A stretch of DNA of 64,000 nucleotides, taken from positions 432,923,379 to 432,987,378 of the forward strand of contig CM077676.1 of NCBI GenBank assembly GCA_039707655.1. Direction: 5' to 3'. The DNA comes from Elymus sibiricus (Eukaryota; Streptophyta; Magnoliopsida; Poales; Poaceae). A program made the position numbers and the translations under genes. Shown here in pieces: positions 22,648-33,781 of the stretch; position 1 is the stretch's first letter; each line of letters starts with the position of its first letter. Under the pieces are notes generated by a model. The model had not been told where the DNA came from and did not search any database. It was given only the letters and a program-made list of their open reading frames with translations.

Positions 22648-25600
22648 ATGTCAAGCACAACATCGTCTTGTGACTGGGTCCAATCCGGAGTTACCGAAGA
22701 TCTACTGTTAGACTATGTGAAGATAGGCGTGTTACCGGCTTGGGACGTCATTCAGTGGCGGGCTCCCGGGTTAGAGAAAAGACCCAGACCTCAAGACGGA
22801 GAAGTCATTGTTTTCGCTGACCACCTCGTCCGCGGCTTCAGCCCGCCCGGGTCTAAATTCTTCCGAGATGTTCTGCACTTTTTTAAGCTTCACCCTCAGG
22901 ACATAGGCCCCAATTCAGTCACCAATATCTGCCAATTCCAAGTCTTGAGTGAGGTGTATCTGCAAGAAGAACCTTCTGTGGACATTTTTCGTGATTACCA
23001 TTATATCAACCGCCAAACTGAGAAAGCAGGCGGCTCAAGTCTGGAACTCGGCGGCGTGACTATCCAGAGGCGGAGAGATGTGCCTTACCCATCTGCTACC
23101 CTGCCAAGTCATCCTAAGAACTGGAACAGGACATGGTTTTATTGCAAAGACACTTCTCCGGAGGGTGAAAATCCGCTGCCGGGTTACCACCCTACCCGGC
23201 TTCCCAGCTCCGGAGAACTTCCCGACAGGCTATCCATTACTGAAAGAGCGAAGTATGCCACTTCCATTGCCAAGATCAAAGCTTTGATTGCAAACGGATT
23301 AACTGGTGTCGACCTGACCCGCTGCTGGGTCAGTTGGCAAATATCGCCCCTGAGCCGGCGTGACCGGCTTATGTTTGAATACACGAGTGAACCCAATGAC
23401 CCCCTCTGCTTCTCAAACGCCCAATTGTCCCAACAGGAAATCAGCAATAGCGTTAAAAATCTTCTCGGCGAAAAACAGGAAACTTGTGATAAAATTGGGC
23501 TGAGACCTTCTATGCCCAGAACCCGGCTCCGCCTGTAAGAAAAACTTCTGGAAACCTTACAATCTTCGTCTTGCTCGTTTTAATTTGCATCTTTTAACCT
23601 CTCTGGCGGCTTGTGCGCAGGCCGGCTCAGATTTCTGGAAGAAAAAAGTCAACCCGCCCGTGAGGAAGCCCAGGGCGGGTAAAACCCTTGCTCATAAAAG
23701 GAGAACCACCGCCTCCTCCATTCCCGAGTCTAATGATTCAGAGGTAAAGCTTGACTTCTCCTGACCATCTCTTTATATAGCTTACTGATGATATTTATTT
23801 CACAGGTTGAACCAGAGACCAGCCGTGTGGACGCTCCTGAGGTAATCAATATTTCCTCCGATTTAGAAAATTCTCCCCCAAAGAAGAAACGGCGGGTTAT
23901 CCGAAAAGTCCCATTCTCTCATCCTCTTGCTTACTTGGACTACCATTTTCTTTTGAAAAAGCAACAGCACACCTCCAGGCGTCAGACCCGGAGTGCCGGC
24001 TCTGAGGAGCTGATGGGCGGCTTACCCAACTCCCCGGCTTCCCGGAAGCGTCCTGCAGAGGTACTTTTTACCCAAGTCTGATCATCTTAACAGTCTTGTC
24101 TTGCAACCTTACTTTACCTGAAGAACTGTAACTTTTCCAGGACTCGCCCCCTTCGTCTGGCGACTTAACGGCCACTAAGCTGCCTCCATTGAGAATCAAC
24201 CCAGAGTATGCATTTTTCCTTTGCATTATATTTTTCTTCAATCTTGTCTTTTATTTGACAAAGGTTTTTGCTCTCTAGGGCTCAAGCGAAGCGGAAGAAA
24301 ACCGGCCGGTCTGAAGCCGCCCCCACTGTCCAAGAACTGGAGAAATCCAAGCCGGCTTCCCCTGTACCTCATGCTGAGCCTACAGAAGCTATAAAAGAAA
24401 CACCTGCCGATGATCCTCAGCCCCACAAGCCGGCTGTTTATGATACGGTCGCTCCTACGAGCCCTCCACGAACTGACTTCCAAACGCCGAGTTCTCCAGT
24501 TACCAAAAACGTCGCTCTTACTGGGGCGGGTTATCAATCAACCTCTCATGTGCTGACAAGACACACCAGCGAGGCTAAAGAGAACTCGCCAGAAAGATTC
24601 GACCTTGCATTGCCCTCATTGGAAAAGATGTCTACAGATGATCTTCATGCCGGCTATTTAAATCGCCTCAGCGCAAGCCACAACATGGAGCGAAAACTTG
24701 TTAGCCTTATGAAGTCCAAATTTGAGGTACTACTCCTTTCTTGCTTTCCTTATACCCTTATGTAGCCCCCAAGATCCGGTTTAGTCTTGCAAAATAGTAG
24801 ACCGGGTCTTATACTTCTTGTCATACTTCAAATTATAATACCTGTAGCCCCCAAGTATCGGGTTAATATTGATATTGAGCCGGTACTTAGTTGAAAAGGT
24901 TGATCCAAGTGTAGCCCCCGAGTTCGGGTCATGACGATGAGCCAGAACTCCATTGTAAACTTTGGAGAGCTCTGTGTAGCCCCCGAGTGCCGGCTTAACC
25001 TTAACAAAGATGAGCCGGGACTGCCATGTAGACTTAGAGAAAAACACAGGCATTAGCCCCCAAGTGTCAAGTATATTGCTTGCAATCTGCTTGAGACTTA
25101 TAACAAAATAGTTTTACCAATGTGCGAATCATATCCTGACTGAAAACCTTTGAAACTGTCTTTTGCGTAACGCAGGAAGCTTTAGCAACTGCTGAGTCGA
25201 ATTTCACTGTGCAACAAGCCGCCAGGGCTGAGGCGGACAATAAATGGCGAGTTGCCGTGACAGAGCTGGAGAAAACCCGGGCTAAACTCGCTGCTTATCA
25301 GAAGACGGCTGAGGCGGAAAAAGCTGCTATAACCGAACGAGCCAACGAGACTGAAAGCCGGCTTAAGGTTGTGTCCGATGAGCTACAAACTCTCAAAGAC
25401 CATATCTCCAGAATGACTTCTGCGATCTTCGGTAAGTGCCAAGCACTTGAAAATTACCTTGTCTTGTTGAATAACTCATACAGGCGGCTTATAATACTTA
25501 ACTATCTTGCAGGTGAACGGAGCCGCCAACTCGCTTCTGACAGCGTGATTAAGCTGAAAGCCATCTACTCCTTAACCGAACAGTTATATTGCGGGACCCT

Positions 25601-26123
25601 CTGCACCATGAAGGCGATGCTGACCGAGAAATGCATCCCAAAGCATATGAAGGGGGTAATAGAACTTCTATCCACCCTGCCCAAACAGGTTGGAGAACTC
25701 AAACGGTCAGCCGCCAGGCAGGGAGCCATGGCTGCTTTAAGCCGGTGTCTTGCTTTTGCCCCGGAATTAACTACAGCGGAAATGACGGACGGGTTCCCAG
25801 CCAAAAAGGTCGACGGCTCAGATTTCACAGAAGCCGACTACGTCAAATGTATGAAAGATTCCCGGGTGCTGGCCTCAAGTCTTGCCAATGAGTTAGACCT
25901 TTCCACATACCAGGCGGCTTATGACGCGGAAAACAAACGCGTGCGCGGCCCAACCTTTGAATCGAGTAGCCTGACTCCCGCGCGTCGTAAGCAGCTCTTC
26001 GCTCCTGACCTTGATGCATCTCCCTTCTTCGACCAGACCCAATTTGAGGTCTTAACACGCTGCAACTGGGATGTCGACAATCTTCAGATCGAAGAGGTCA
26101 AAGACCCGGCGAAGGATGACTAG
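22648..26123 (+). CDS. Element E antisense spliced gene (gypsy-type transposase-like plus coiled coil)
   Basis: Seven exons with consensus splice sites: 22,648-23,534; 23,621-23,743; 23,806-24,060; 24,141-24,205; 24,279-24,726; 25,176-25,431; 25,513-26,123 (stop TAG). Phases agree at the junctions I checked (for example TTC G|GT GAA at exons 6/7). Exon 1 encodes a PF04195-like domain (FADHLVRGFSPPG, NRTWFYCKD) and has one apparent frameshift near 23,487. Exons 2-5 encode a Lys/Arg- and Pro/Ser-rich middle with nuclear-localisation-like PPKKKRR and QAKRKK. Exon 6 is an Ala/Glu coiled coil. Exon 7 is a helical C-terminal domain. The role is unknown. It lies opposite to gag-pro and converges on it, with stops 77 bp apart. 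Same architecture as in element B. Confidence 0.8.
24757..25075. repeat. Degenerate repeat with PPT-like TAGCCCCC(A/G)AG, about 5 copies
   Basis: Inside intron 5 of the antisense gene, GTAGCCCCCAAG or GTAGCCCCCGAG recurs near 24,763, 24,847, 24,911 and 24,976, with a fifth diverged copy near 25,053. Spacing is about 65-85 bp. On the element's own strand each reads CTTGGGGGCTAC, which resembles a polypurine tract and matches the real PPT of element B (CGGGGGCTAC). Confidence 0.75.
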
Positions 26124-26200
26124 CCAGCGAGCTGTACTTTCGGCTGAAACTGATAACTCGGCCTGTCTGAGCCGCCAAGGCTGTCCTTTGAAAAAAAACT

Positions 26201-29200
26201 TTAATCTTGCCTTGTCTTGTACTCCATTGGGAGCTTTTGTAATAGCCGTGGAGATATCTGAAATGCCTGAGTCGTGCCTTCGTGCACGTATAACCCTTTT
26301 TGAATAGTCTTGCTGCAATGACATCTTTCATATGCTCTTACTCTCAACCATGCTTTCAATGTCCATGGCGGCTCAGATTCCGTGTTGGGTTTCTTCAGAG
26401 AGGTCATATCTGTCGGGTCAACATTCTGCTTATAGCAATTAAGTTCTGCCTCTGCACAGCTTGTCTCTGCGTAAGCCGCATCACCTTCCTCACATTCCAT
26501 AGCCGTCTTCCGATCACCATGTACAGTAATCGTTCCCTCCAAGCCGGGCATCTTGAGCTGCAAATACACATAACAAGGTCTGGCCATGAACTTCGCGTAA
26601 GCCGGCCGTCCAAAAATAGCGTGGTACGGGCTCTTGATCTTGACCACCTCAAACCATAGAGACTCCACCCTGTAGTTGTGTTCATCACCAAAAGCCACTT
26701 CCAAAGAGATCTTCCCGACTGGGTAAGCCGACTTTCCTGGTACCACACCGTGAAAGACTGTTGAAGAAGGCTTAAGATCCTTGTCAAGTAAGTTCATCCG
26801 GCGAAAGGTGTCATAGTACAAGATGTTGATGCTGCTGCCGCCATCCATAAGTACTTTAGTGAACTTGTATCCTCCCACTTGGGGGGCAACTACTAAGGCT
26901 AGCTGCCCCGGGTTATCAACACGTGGCGGGTGATCCGCCCTGCTCCAAGTGATGTCATACTCAGACCACTTGAGATACTGTGGGAGAGCCGGCATGACCG
27001 CGTTAACCGCCCGTTTGTGTACCTTCCGTTCCCGTTTGTCAAGGCTGGTTGTGAAGACGTGGTACTGACCCCCGCTGAGCTGCTTCGGGTTACTCTGATA
27101 CCCTGACTGGTTATTCTGCTGCTGGCCTCCACCACCAGACTGTTGGTTATGACCTCCTTTGTTGCCTTGACCCTGGCCGCCCAGCCCTGAGCCGCCCGAC
27201 GGGCCATTACCGTTGTTACGATGCTGCTGAATGCTGTAGTTCCGGAAATCCCGCATAACGCTGCAATTCCCCCATGTATGATCTGCTTGCTTGCCATTCC
27301 GGCTGTGCTCTGGACAAGGTCTATTAAGCATCTCCTCTAGAGGAATCTTACCTCTGTTAAAAGGCTGTCTATAATTCCCATTGCCCTTAGTACGGTTATT
27401 CCCAGTGTTGGTATTAGCCACTAGCTCTGACTCGCCTTCCGGGTGTTTCCGCTTTCCAGCGTTGTTACTTCCAGCCGTACCCGGCTGCTGACCCTTGCCA
27501 TTGTTACCCTTTTTCCCCTGACCTGATTTCTCCTCATCAGAGCCCGGGTCTTTCGTATTGTCAGAATCTGCATACTTGGTGAGAGCCGCCATGAGCTCCC
27601 CCATGTCTTGACATGACCGCTTGAGCCGGCCAAGCTTCTGCTTCAGAGGCGTGAAGTGACAGTTCTTCTCCAGAATTAAAACCGCCTGAGCCGCCGTAAT
27701 CTGCTCCGAAGAATGGATGATAGTAGAGACCCGTCGGACCCCGTGATGAGCCGACTCGTCCTCACGCTGTACACAATGGTCCAAATCCACAATCGTCATG
27801 GGCTGCTTGCATGTTCCTTTAAATTTTTTGATGAATTTCGCCCTTAACTCGGCCCAGGAGTTAATGGTGTTGGGTGGCAAACCCTTCAACCATGTGCGAG
27901 CCGGCCCTTCCAGCATCATGATGAAATACTTGGCGCAGACCGCATCGCTAACGTCCAACATCTCCATGGCTAGCTCATAGCTTTCAACCCAGGCCTCTGG
28001 AGGTAAATCAGCAGTGTAATTGGGCACCTTACGAGGACCCTTGAAATCCTTCGGTAGACGCTCATTCCGCAGAGCCGGTACGAGACACGGCACCCCCACA
28101 GCCCTGGAAGTCAACCCCGCTCCCCCTGAAACGGAAGGGGCGACTGTGTGTTCCTGAGACGCCGCCGCTGCCTGCGCCGCCTCTTCTCGCCGTGCTCTCG
28201 CCTTATCCACCAATGTCTGAGGATCCAGAGCCGCCCGATCCGCTTGCGGCGGGTTACGATGTCGTTCGCTGCTAGAAACCGCCGGCGACTCATAACGCCG
28301 GCTGTAGCTACGGCTGTGGAGGGGTGTTGAGTGCACGCGACTCCGGCTGTAATTATACTTCTCTTGCTGGGCCATCGCCGTGCGCAGGTATCCGATGGCG
28401 TTCCGCACCTCTTCTGCATAAGGCGCCTCATCGGGGATTGGAATTGTGTCAAGCCTGGTAGCTGCTGCCACCATGTTCTCCGCCGGGTTAGAATAATGAC
28501 CCGGCGGTGTCGGATAAAGCGGTGGCGGGTTTTGGCCCCGTCGTGGCGGGTCTTGACGCTGAACCGCCGCTCGGCTCCCAGGTATTTCCGCCGTCCGGGT
28601 TATGGCCAAAGGCACACCTCGTCCCGTTCCTGGCGTGTTGAAGAGATTCCTAGCTTCATACTGCTCCGGCAAGCGGGACTGATGTCTCATCCGCTGAACC
28701 GCCGCGGCCGACTGTTGCTCTATCTCGAGGCGAAGAGTGTCCGCCTTAAGGCGCTCTGCCTCAGCATCCATCTGAGCCTTCAGCTCGTTAACTTCTTGCT
28801 GGACCGCGGCCATCCGATCCTTCAACCTAGTGATTTCTGCATTGCGGGCCGCTTGGTTCGCAACAGTGACTTCAGTTGCCATCAAGGTTGTAAGCTCGTT
28901 CATCAGATCCAGGAGAACTTGAGCCGGGGGCGCGCCTGACCCGGACACGGTCGCACCAGTAGGTGTACTGCCCTGAGCCGCCGCTGAACCGGCCATGAAG
29001 ACGGCTGCATGACTTGGCGGCTCATAACCCTCCGGCTCATGGTATTCTGACTCGGGGTAAGGCTCGTCGTAGCCCCCAAGCCCTCCATCTTGAAGTTGAT
29101 AGATCGATTCCGTCTCCCCATATGAAGATCCCTCCCCGGAGTAGTCATGAGTTTCTTCCTCGGACACAGAACCCTCAAGTTCTACGCCCTGAGTGAAGCC

Positions 29201-29443
29201 GACGAAGACATGCTTCCTGCCCGGGTCAGAACGGGCGGGTTGCATGCTCCGGGCGGGTTGCTTGCGCCGGGCCGGCTCGACGATGTTGGTGCAGATGTCC
29301 GGCCCGGGTTCAGATCCGCCAATCTTGCCGATGAAGACATGGATTCCACCGAAGGGGACCCGGAAGCCGTACTCGATTGAGTCAGCCTCAGGACCCCAGC
29401 TGGCGTCGTCGATGTAAAGATTTCCGCGGCGGCTCTTAGTCAT
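26201..29443 (-). CDS. Element E gag-protease polyprotein
   Basis: One long open frame. The probable start is MTKSRRGN at 29,443, because upstream codons run through the PBS into the LTR. Order: an N-terminal ~250 residues with an acidic stretch; a Glu/Arg coiled region; a Retrotrans_gag domain (YFIMMLEGPARTWLKGLP, about 27,850-27,930); a C-x2-H-x8-H-x4-C motif at about 27,260-27,315 in place of a CCHC knuckle; a Gly/Asn/Gln-rich linker; then a retropepsin-like domain with LMDGGSSINILYY (about 26,817-26,855) and AIFGR. It ends 77 bp from the stop of the plus-strand gene. No pol follows. It is the least damaged gag in the window, with no internal stop seen. Confidence 0.88.
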   Translation of the reverse strand: MTKSRRGNLYIDDASWGPEADSIEYGFRVPFGGIHVFIGKIGGSEPGPDICTNIVEPARRKQPARSMQPARSDPGRKHVFVGFTQGVELEGSVSEEETHDYSGEGSSYGETESIYQLQDGGLGGYDEPYPESEYHEPEGYEPPSHAAVFMAGSAAAQGSTPTGATVSGSGAPPAQVLLDLMNELTTLMATEVTVANQAARNAEITRLKDRMAAVQQEVNELKAQMDAEAERLKADTLRLEIEQQSAAAVQRMRHQSRLPEQYEARNLFNTPGTGRGVPLAITRTAEIPGSRAAVQRQDPPRRGQNPPPLYPTPPGHYSNPAENMVAAATRLDTIPIPDEAPYAEEVRNAIGYLRTAMAQQEKYNYSRSRVHSTPLHSRSYSRRYESPAVSSSERHRNPPQADRAALDPQTLVDKARARREEAAQAAAASQEHTVAPSVSGGAGLTSRAVGVPCLVPALRNERLPKDFKGPRKVPNYTADLPPEAWVESYELAMEMLDVSDAVCAKYFIMMLEGPARTWLKGLPPNTINSWAELRAKFIKKFKGTCKQPMTIVDLDHCVQREDESAHHGVRRVSTIIHSSEQITAAQAVLILEKNCHFTPLKQKLGRLKRSCQDMGELMAALTKYADSDNTKDPGSDEEKSGQGKKGNNGKGQQPGTAGSNNAGKRKHPEGESELVANTNTGNNRTKGNGNYRQPFNRGKIPLEEMLNRPCPEHSRNGKQADHTWGNCSVMRDFRNYSIQQHRNNGNGPSGGSGLGGQGQGNKGGHNQQSGGGGQQQNNQSGYQSNPKQLSGGQYHVFTTSLDKRERKVHKRAVNAVMPALPQYLKWSEYDITWSRADHPPRVDNPGQLALVVAPQVGGYKFTKVLMDGGSSINILYYDTFRRMNLLDKDLKPSSTVFHGVVPGKSAYPVGKISLEVAFGDEHNYRVESLWFEVVKIKSPYHAIFGRPAYAKFMARPCYVYLQLKMPGLEGTITVHGDRKTAMECEEGDAAYAETSCAEAELNCYKQNVDPTDMTSLKKPNTESEPPWTLKAWLRVRAYERCHCSKTIQKGLYVHEGTTQAFQISPRLLQKLPMEYKTRQD

Positions 29444-29531
29444 CTCGCCGACCACGTATCCCTCGCCCCCGAGGAGAGCACCCTTTGAGAACTCAACACC
29501 ACCGAGCGCTAGCCCCACGGTGGGCGCCAAC

Positions 29532-30099
29532 TGTCGTGGTTTTGTCACGGCAGATGCCCGAAGGCTTAGGTTCGGAGTCAACGCCATGGAAGTGGACTCA
29601 AAGGGGTTAAGCGGGACAAGGGACACGGGTTTACCCAGGTTCGGCCCCTCACGGTGGAGGTGAAAGCCTACGTCCGGCTTAAGCTGTATTAACTGGTATA
29701 TCGAGTACAAGGGGCGGCTTGCTTGCCCTAACTCTCAATTGCTTGATCTCTCTCGCCGTAAGGCTTGTCTGTCTTTTTTTCCCCCTAACCCGCCGCAGGG
29801 GCTCACCTTTATATACACAGGTCGAGGCCCTGGGCTTACAAGAGTCCGGGTCGGGTTACACAACGTAACCGACCCTGGTTCTACTTTCCTAGTCTTACAA
29901 GGTAAGTCTTCACGTGGCGGCTCACCTTCTCAGGCCTTGAGTCGCCACCAGGCCTTGGGCCTTCAAAGGGCCCGCCTGTTAACCGTCGTCTTCATGTCTT
30001 GCCTTCCTGGGCTTGCTTGGGCTCTTGCGCCATGAGTCGCCAACCGTTGTAACCCGGCCCCTTAAGGGCGGGTCACACCGTGGGGTTATATCCCCAACA
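29532..30099 (-). repeat. 5' LTR of element E
   Basis: 568 bp; the PBS (minus strand TGGCGCCCACCGTGGGG) lies just left of 29,532. The TSD GACTC follows at 30,100-30,104. Confidence 0.93.
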
Positions 30100-30126
30100 G
30101 ACTCAGACGGACACGCGTGGCATTGG
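30100..30126. repeat. Last 27 bp of segment X'
   Basis: It continues X' after the E insertion, starting GACTCAGACGGACACGCG, and matches 48,518-48,544. It stops at GG|ATTACC, where element D LTR#2 begins: the duplication junction. Confidence 0.85.
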
Positions 30127-30385
30127 ATTACCTTTTGGAGAGTGGTGTCTCCTAGATTTGTTAGGTGTCACTTGGGAGCCTCCGACATGATGTGGAGTTG
30201 AACCAAGGAGTTTGTAAGGGCAAGGAGATCGCCTACTTCGTGAAGATCTACCCCGAGTGAGGCTAGTCCTTCGTGGATGTAAGCCATGGTGGGATAGACA
30301 AGGTTGCTTCTTCGTGGACCCTTCATGGGTGGGGCCCTCCGTGGACTTGCGCAGCCGTTACCCTTCGTGGGTTGAAGTCTCCATC
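30127..30385 (+). repeat. Element D LTR#2, first part (5'-truncated)
   Basis: It matches LTR#1 from 18,743 on. The first 1,055 bp of the LTR are absent. It is split by element F at TSD CCATC (30,381-30,385 and 38,939-38,943) and resumes at 38,944-39,211. Confidence 0.9.
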
Positions 30386-32136
30386 TGTTGGGGAACGTTG
30401 CATGGAAAACAAAAATTTTCTACGCACACGCAAGATCTATCCATGGAGATGCATAGCTACGAGAGGGGGAGTGTGTCTACGTACCCTCGTAGACCGTAAG
30501 CGGAAGCGTTAGAACAACGCGGTTGATGTCGTCGAACAACTTCACGATCCAACCGACCGAGCACCGAACGTACGGCACCTCCGCGTTCAGCACACGTTCA
30601 GCTCGGTGACGTCCTCGACTTCTTGATCCAGCAAGATGGCGAGGTAGTGGATGAGTTCCGGCAGCACGACGGCGTGGTGACGGTGATGGTGATGCTATCT
30701 CCGCAGGGCTTCGCCCAAGTACTGCGAAAATATGACCGAGGGACGGAACTGTGGAGGGGGGGCGCCGCACACGGCTAAGACAATGTTGTGGCTTGTTTGG
30801 GGCGCCCCCTCTCCTCTATTTATATATGTGTAGGGGCTTGGAGTAGAAGGAATAGTGCCACACGAACAGTACCACGTGAACAGTACCATGTGAATAGTAC
30901 ACAGTGGACTTGGACTCCAAAGTCCAATCCTATTCCTACTAGGACTCTCCTTTTTTCCTTCCCTAGCCGCGTGGGATTTTGAGGACTTGGTGCGCCTGGC
31001 CCAATAAGGCCAGGGCGCCTCCCCTTAGCCCATGCCAGCCCTTGGGACATGGTGGACCCACTTGTGGACTTCTGGACCCCTCCGGAATCCTCCGGAACCT
31101 TCTGGAAGCTTCCCGGTACAATACCGAAAAAACTGCACCTTTTTCCGGAACCCAAAATATGACTTCCCATATATAAATCTTTACCTCTCGACCATTCCGA
31201 GACTCCTCGTGACGTCCGAGATCTCATCCAGGACTCCGAACAACATTCGGTTACCAATTCACATAACTCATATAACATCGTCAACGAACGTTAAGCGTGC
31301 GGACCCTACGGGTTCGGGAATGATGTAGACATGACCGAGACGCCTCTCCGGTCAATAATCAATAACGGAACCTGGATGCCCATATTGGTTTCTACATATT
31401 CCACAAAGATCTTATCGGTCGAACCGCAATGACAACATACGTAATTCCCTTTGTCCGTCGGTATGTTACTTGCCCGAGATTCGATCGTCGGTATCTCCAT
31501 ACCTAGTTCAATCTCGTTACTGGCAAGTCTCTTTACTCGTTCCGTAATACATCATCCTTTAACTAACTCCTTAGTCACTTTGCTTGCAAGCTTCTTATGA
31601 TGTGCATTACCGAGAGGGCCCAGAGATACCTCTCCGAAACACGGAGTGACAAATCCCAGTCTCGATCCATGCCAACTCAACAGACACCTTCGGAGATACC
31701 TATATAGCATATTTATGATCACCCAGTTACGTTGTGACGTTTGATAGCACACAAGGTATTCCTCCGGTATCCGGGAATTGCATGATCTCATGGTCGGAGG
31801 AACATGTATTTGACATTCAAGAAAGCAGTAGCAATAAACAGAACGATCATATGCTAAGCTAACAGATGGGTCTTGTCCATCACATCATTCTCCTAATGAT
31901 GTGATCCCATTATCAAATGACAACTCATGTCTATGGTTAGGAAACCTTAACCATCTTTGATCAACGAGCTAGTTTAGTAGAGGCTCACTAGGGACACGGT
32001 ATTTGTTTATGTATTCACACATGTATTTAAGTTTCCGGTCAATACAATTCTAGCATGAATAATAAACCTTTATCATGAACAAGGAAATATAAAATAATAA
32101 CAACTTTATTATTGCCTCTAGGGCATATTTCCATCA
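30386..32136 (-). repeat. 3' LTR of element F
   Basis: Paired with 37,183-38,938. The conserved 'TTATTGCCTCTAGGGCATA' end is typical of BARE-like LTRs (reverse orientation). Confidence 0.92.
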
Positions 32137-32877
32137 GTCTCCCACTTGCACTAGAGTCAATAATCTAGTTCACATCGCCATGTGATTAACACCCAAGAGT
32201 TCACTAGAGTCAATAATCTAGTTCACATAACCATGTGATTAACACTCAAAGAGTTCTAAGGTTTGATCATGTTTTGCTCGTGAGAGAGAATTTTAGTCAA
32301 TGGGTCTGCAATATTCAGACCCATGTGTGCTTTGCAAATCCTTATGTCATACTGTAGATGCTGCTATCACGCTTTACTTGGAGCTATTCCAAATGACTGC
32401 TCCATTATACGTATCCGGTTTGCTACTCAGAGATATCCAGATTGGTGTCAAAGCTTGCATCGACGTAACCCTTTACGACGAACTCTTTATCACCTCCATA
32501 ATCGAGAAACATTTCCTTAGTCCTTTAGTTACTAAGGATAATTTTGACCGCTGTCCAGTGATCCACTCCTGGATCACTCTTGTACCCCCTTTGCCAGATA
32601 TGTGGCAAGGCACACATTAGGTGTGGTACACAGCATGGCATACATTATAGAACCTATGGCTAAGGCATAGGGAATGAAAGATCTCTCTCTATCTTTTGCC
32701 GTGGTCGAGCTTTGAGTCTTACTCAACTTTACACCTTACAATACAGGCAAGAACTCCTTCTTTGACTGATCCATTTTGAACTCCTTCAAAATCTTGTCAA
32801 GGTATGTACTCATTGAAAGTCTTATCAAGCGTCTTGATCTATCTCTATAGATCTTGATGCCCAATATATAAGCAGCT
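32137..32877 (-). pseudogene. Element F RNase H remnant and 3' non-coding
   Basis: On the minus strand, pieces such as GSIMYAMLC and VKGYVDASFDTN are recognisable as Copia RNase H, but in different frames with stops and an internal deletion. Near the PPT a ~60-bp tandem duplication (ACTAGAGTCAATAATCTAG at about 32,152 and 32,205) is present. Confidence 0.65.
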
Positions 32878-33781
32878 TCACCGAGGTCTTTCATTCAAGT
32901 ATCCTTTTATGCCATCCAGAAATTCTATATCATTTCCAATCAACAATATGTCATCCACATATAATATTAGAAATGCTACAGAGCTCCCACTCACTTTCTT
33001 GTAAATACAGGCTTCATCGTAAGTCTGTACAAAACCATATGCTTTGATCACCTCATCAAAGCTTATATTCCAACTCCGAGATGCTTGCACCAGTCCATAG
33101 ATGGATCGCTGGAGCTTGCACACTTTGTTAGCACCCTCAGGATCGACAAAACCTTCTGGTCGCATCATATACAACTCTTCTTTGATAAAACCATTAAGGA
33201 ATGCAGTTTTGACATCCATTTGCCAGATCATAAAATGCGGCAATTGCTAACATGATTCGGACAGACTTAAGCATCGCTACGGGTGAGAAATTCTCATCGT
33301 AGTCAACCCCTTGAACTTGTCGAAAACCTTTCGCGACAAGTCGAGCTTTGTAGACAGTGATACTACCATCAGCGTTTGTCTTCCTCTTAAAAATCAATTT
33401 ATTCTCAATGGCTTGCCGATCATCGGGCAAGTCCACCAAAGTCCATACTTTGTTCTCATACATGGATCCTATCTCAGATTTCATGGCCTCAAGCCATTTG
33501 TCGGAATCTGGGCTCATCATAGCTTCTTCATAGTTTGTAGGTTCGCCGTTGTCTAACAACATGACTTCCAGAACAGGATTACCGTACCACTCTGGTGCAG
33601 AACGTACTCTGGTCGACCTACGAGGTTCAGTAGTAACTTGATCTGAAGTTTCATGATCTTCACCATTATCTGCCTCTCTTATTGGTGTAGGCATCACGGG
33701 AACGGTTTTCTCTGATGAGCTACTTTCCAATTCGAGAGAAGGTACAATTACCTCATCAAGTTCTACTTTCCTCCCACTCAC
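32878..33781 (-). pseudogene. Element F reverse transcriptase (Copia)
   Basis: Two overlapping minus-strand frames (33,781-33,194 and 33,243-32,878) joined by a frameshift near 33,225. The first has the Copia RT N-terminal block (LVAKGFRQVQGVDYDENF). The second has WQMDVKTAFLNG and the catalytic YVDDILLIGND. The enzyme would copy the RNA into DNA. The frameshift and the broken RNase H make it non-functional. Confidence 0.88.

Larger units (their letters stand above)
21152..30099 (-). mobile_element. Element E: non-autonomous Ty3/gypsy (Tat-like) with antisense gene
   Basis: Two 568-bp LTRs (21,152-21,719 and 29,532-30,099) begin TGTCGTGGTT and end TATCCCCAACA, with TSD GACTC (21,147-21,151 and 30,100-30,104). 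About 6 differences between LTRs by hand (about 1%). Minus orientation: PBS TGGCGCCCACCGTGGGG (minus strand) adjoins the right LTR and PPT TTTGGGGCCTAA adjoins the left one. Gag-pro is on the minus strand; a spliced gene is on the plus strand. I find no RT or integrase. The empty target site is visible in the duplicate at 48,516-48,530. Confidence 0.95.

Noticed and set aside
26201..29710. Gag start at the first Met of the frame (29,710)
   Set aside because: That Met lies inside the LTR and the frame would run through the PBS. The Met at 29,443 follows the leader and fits the usual start of such gag proteins.
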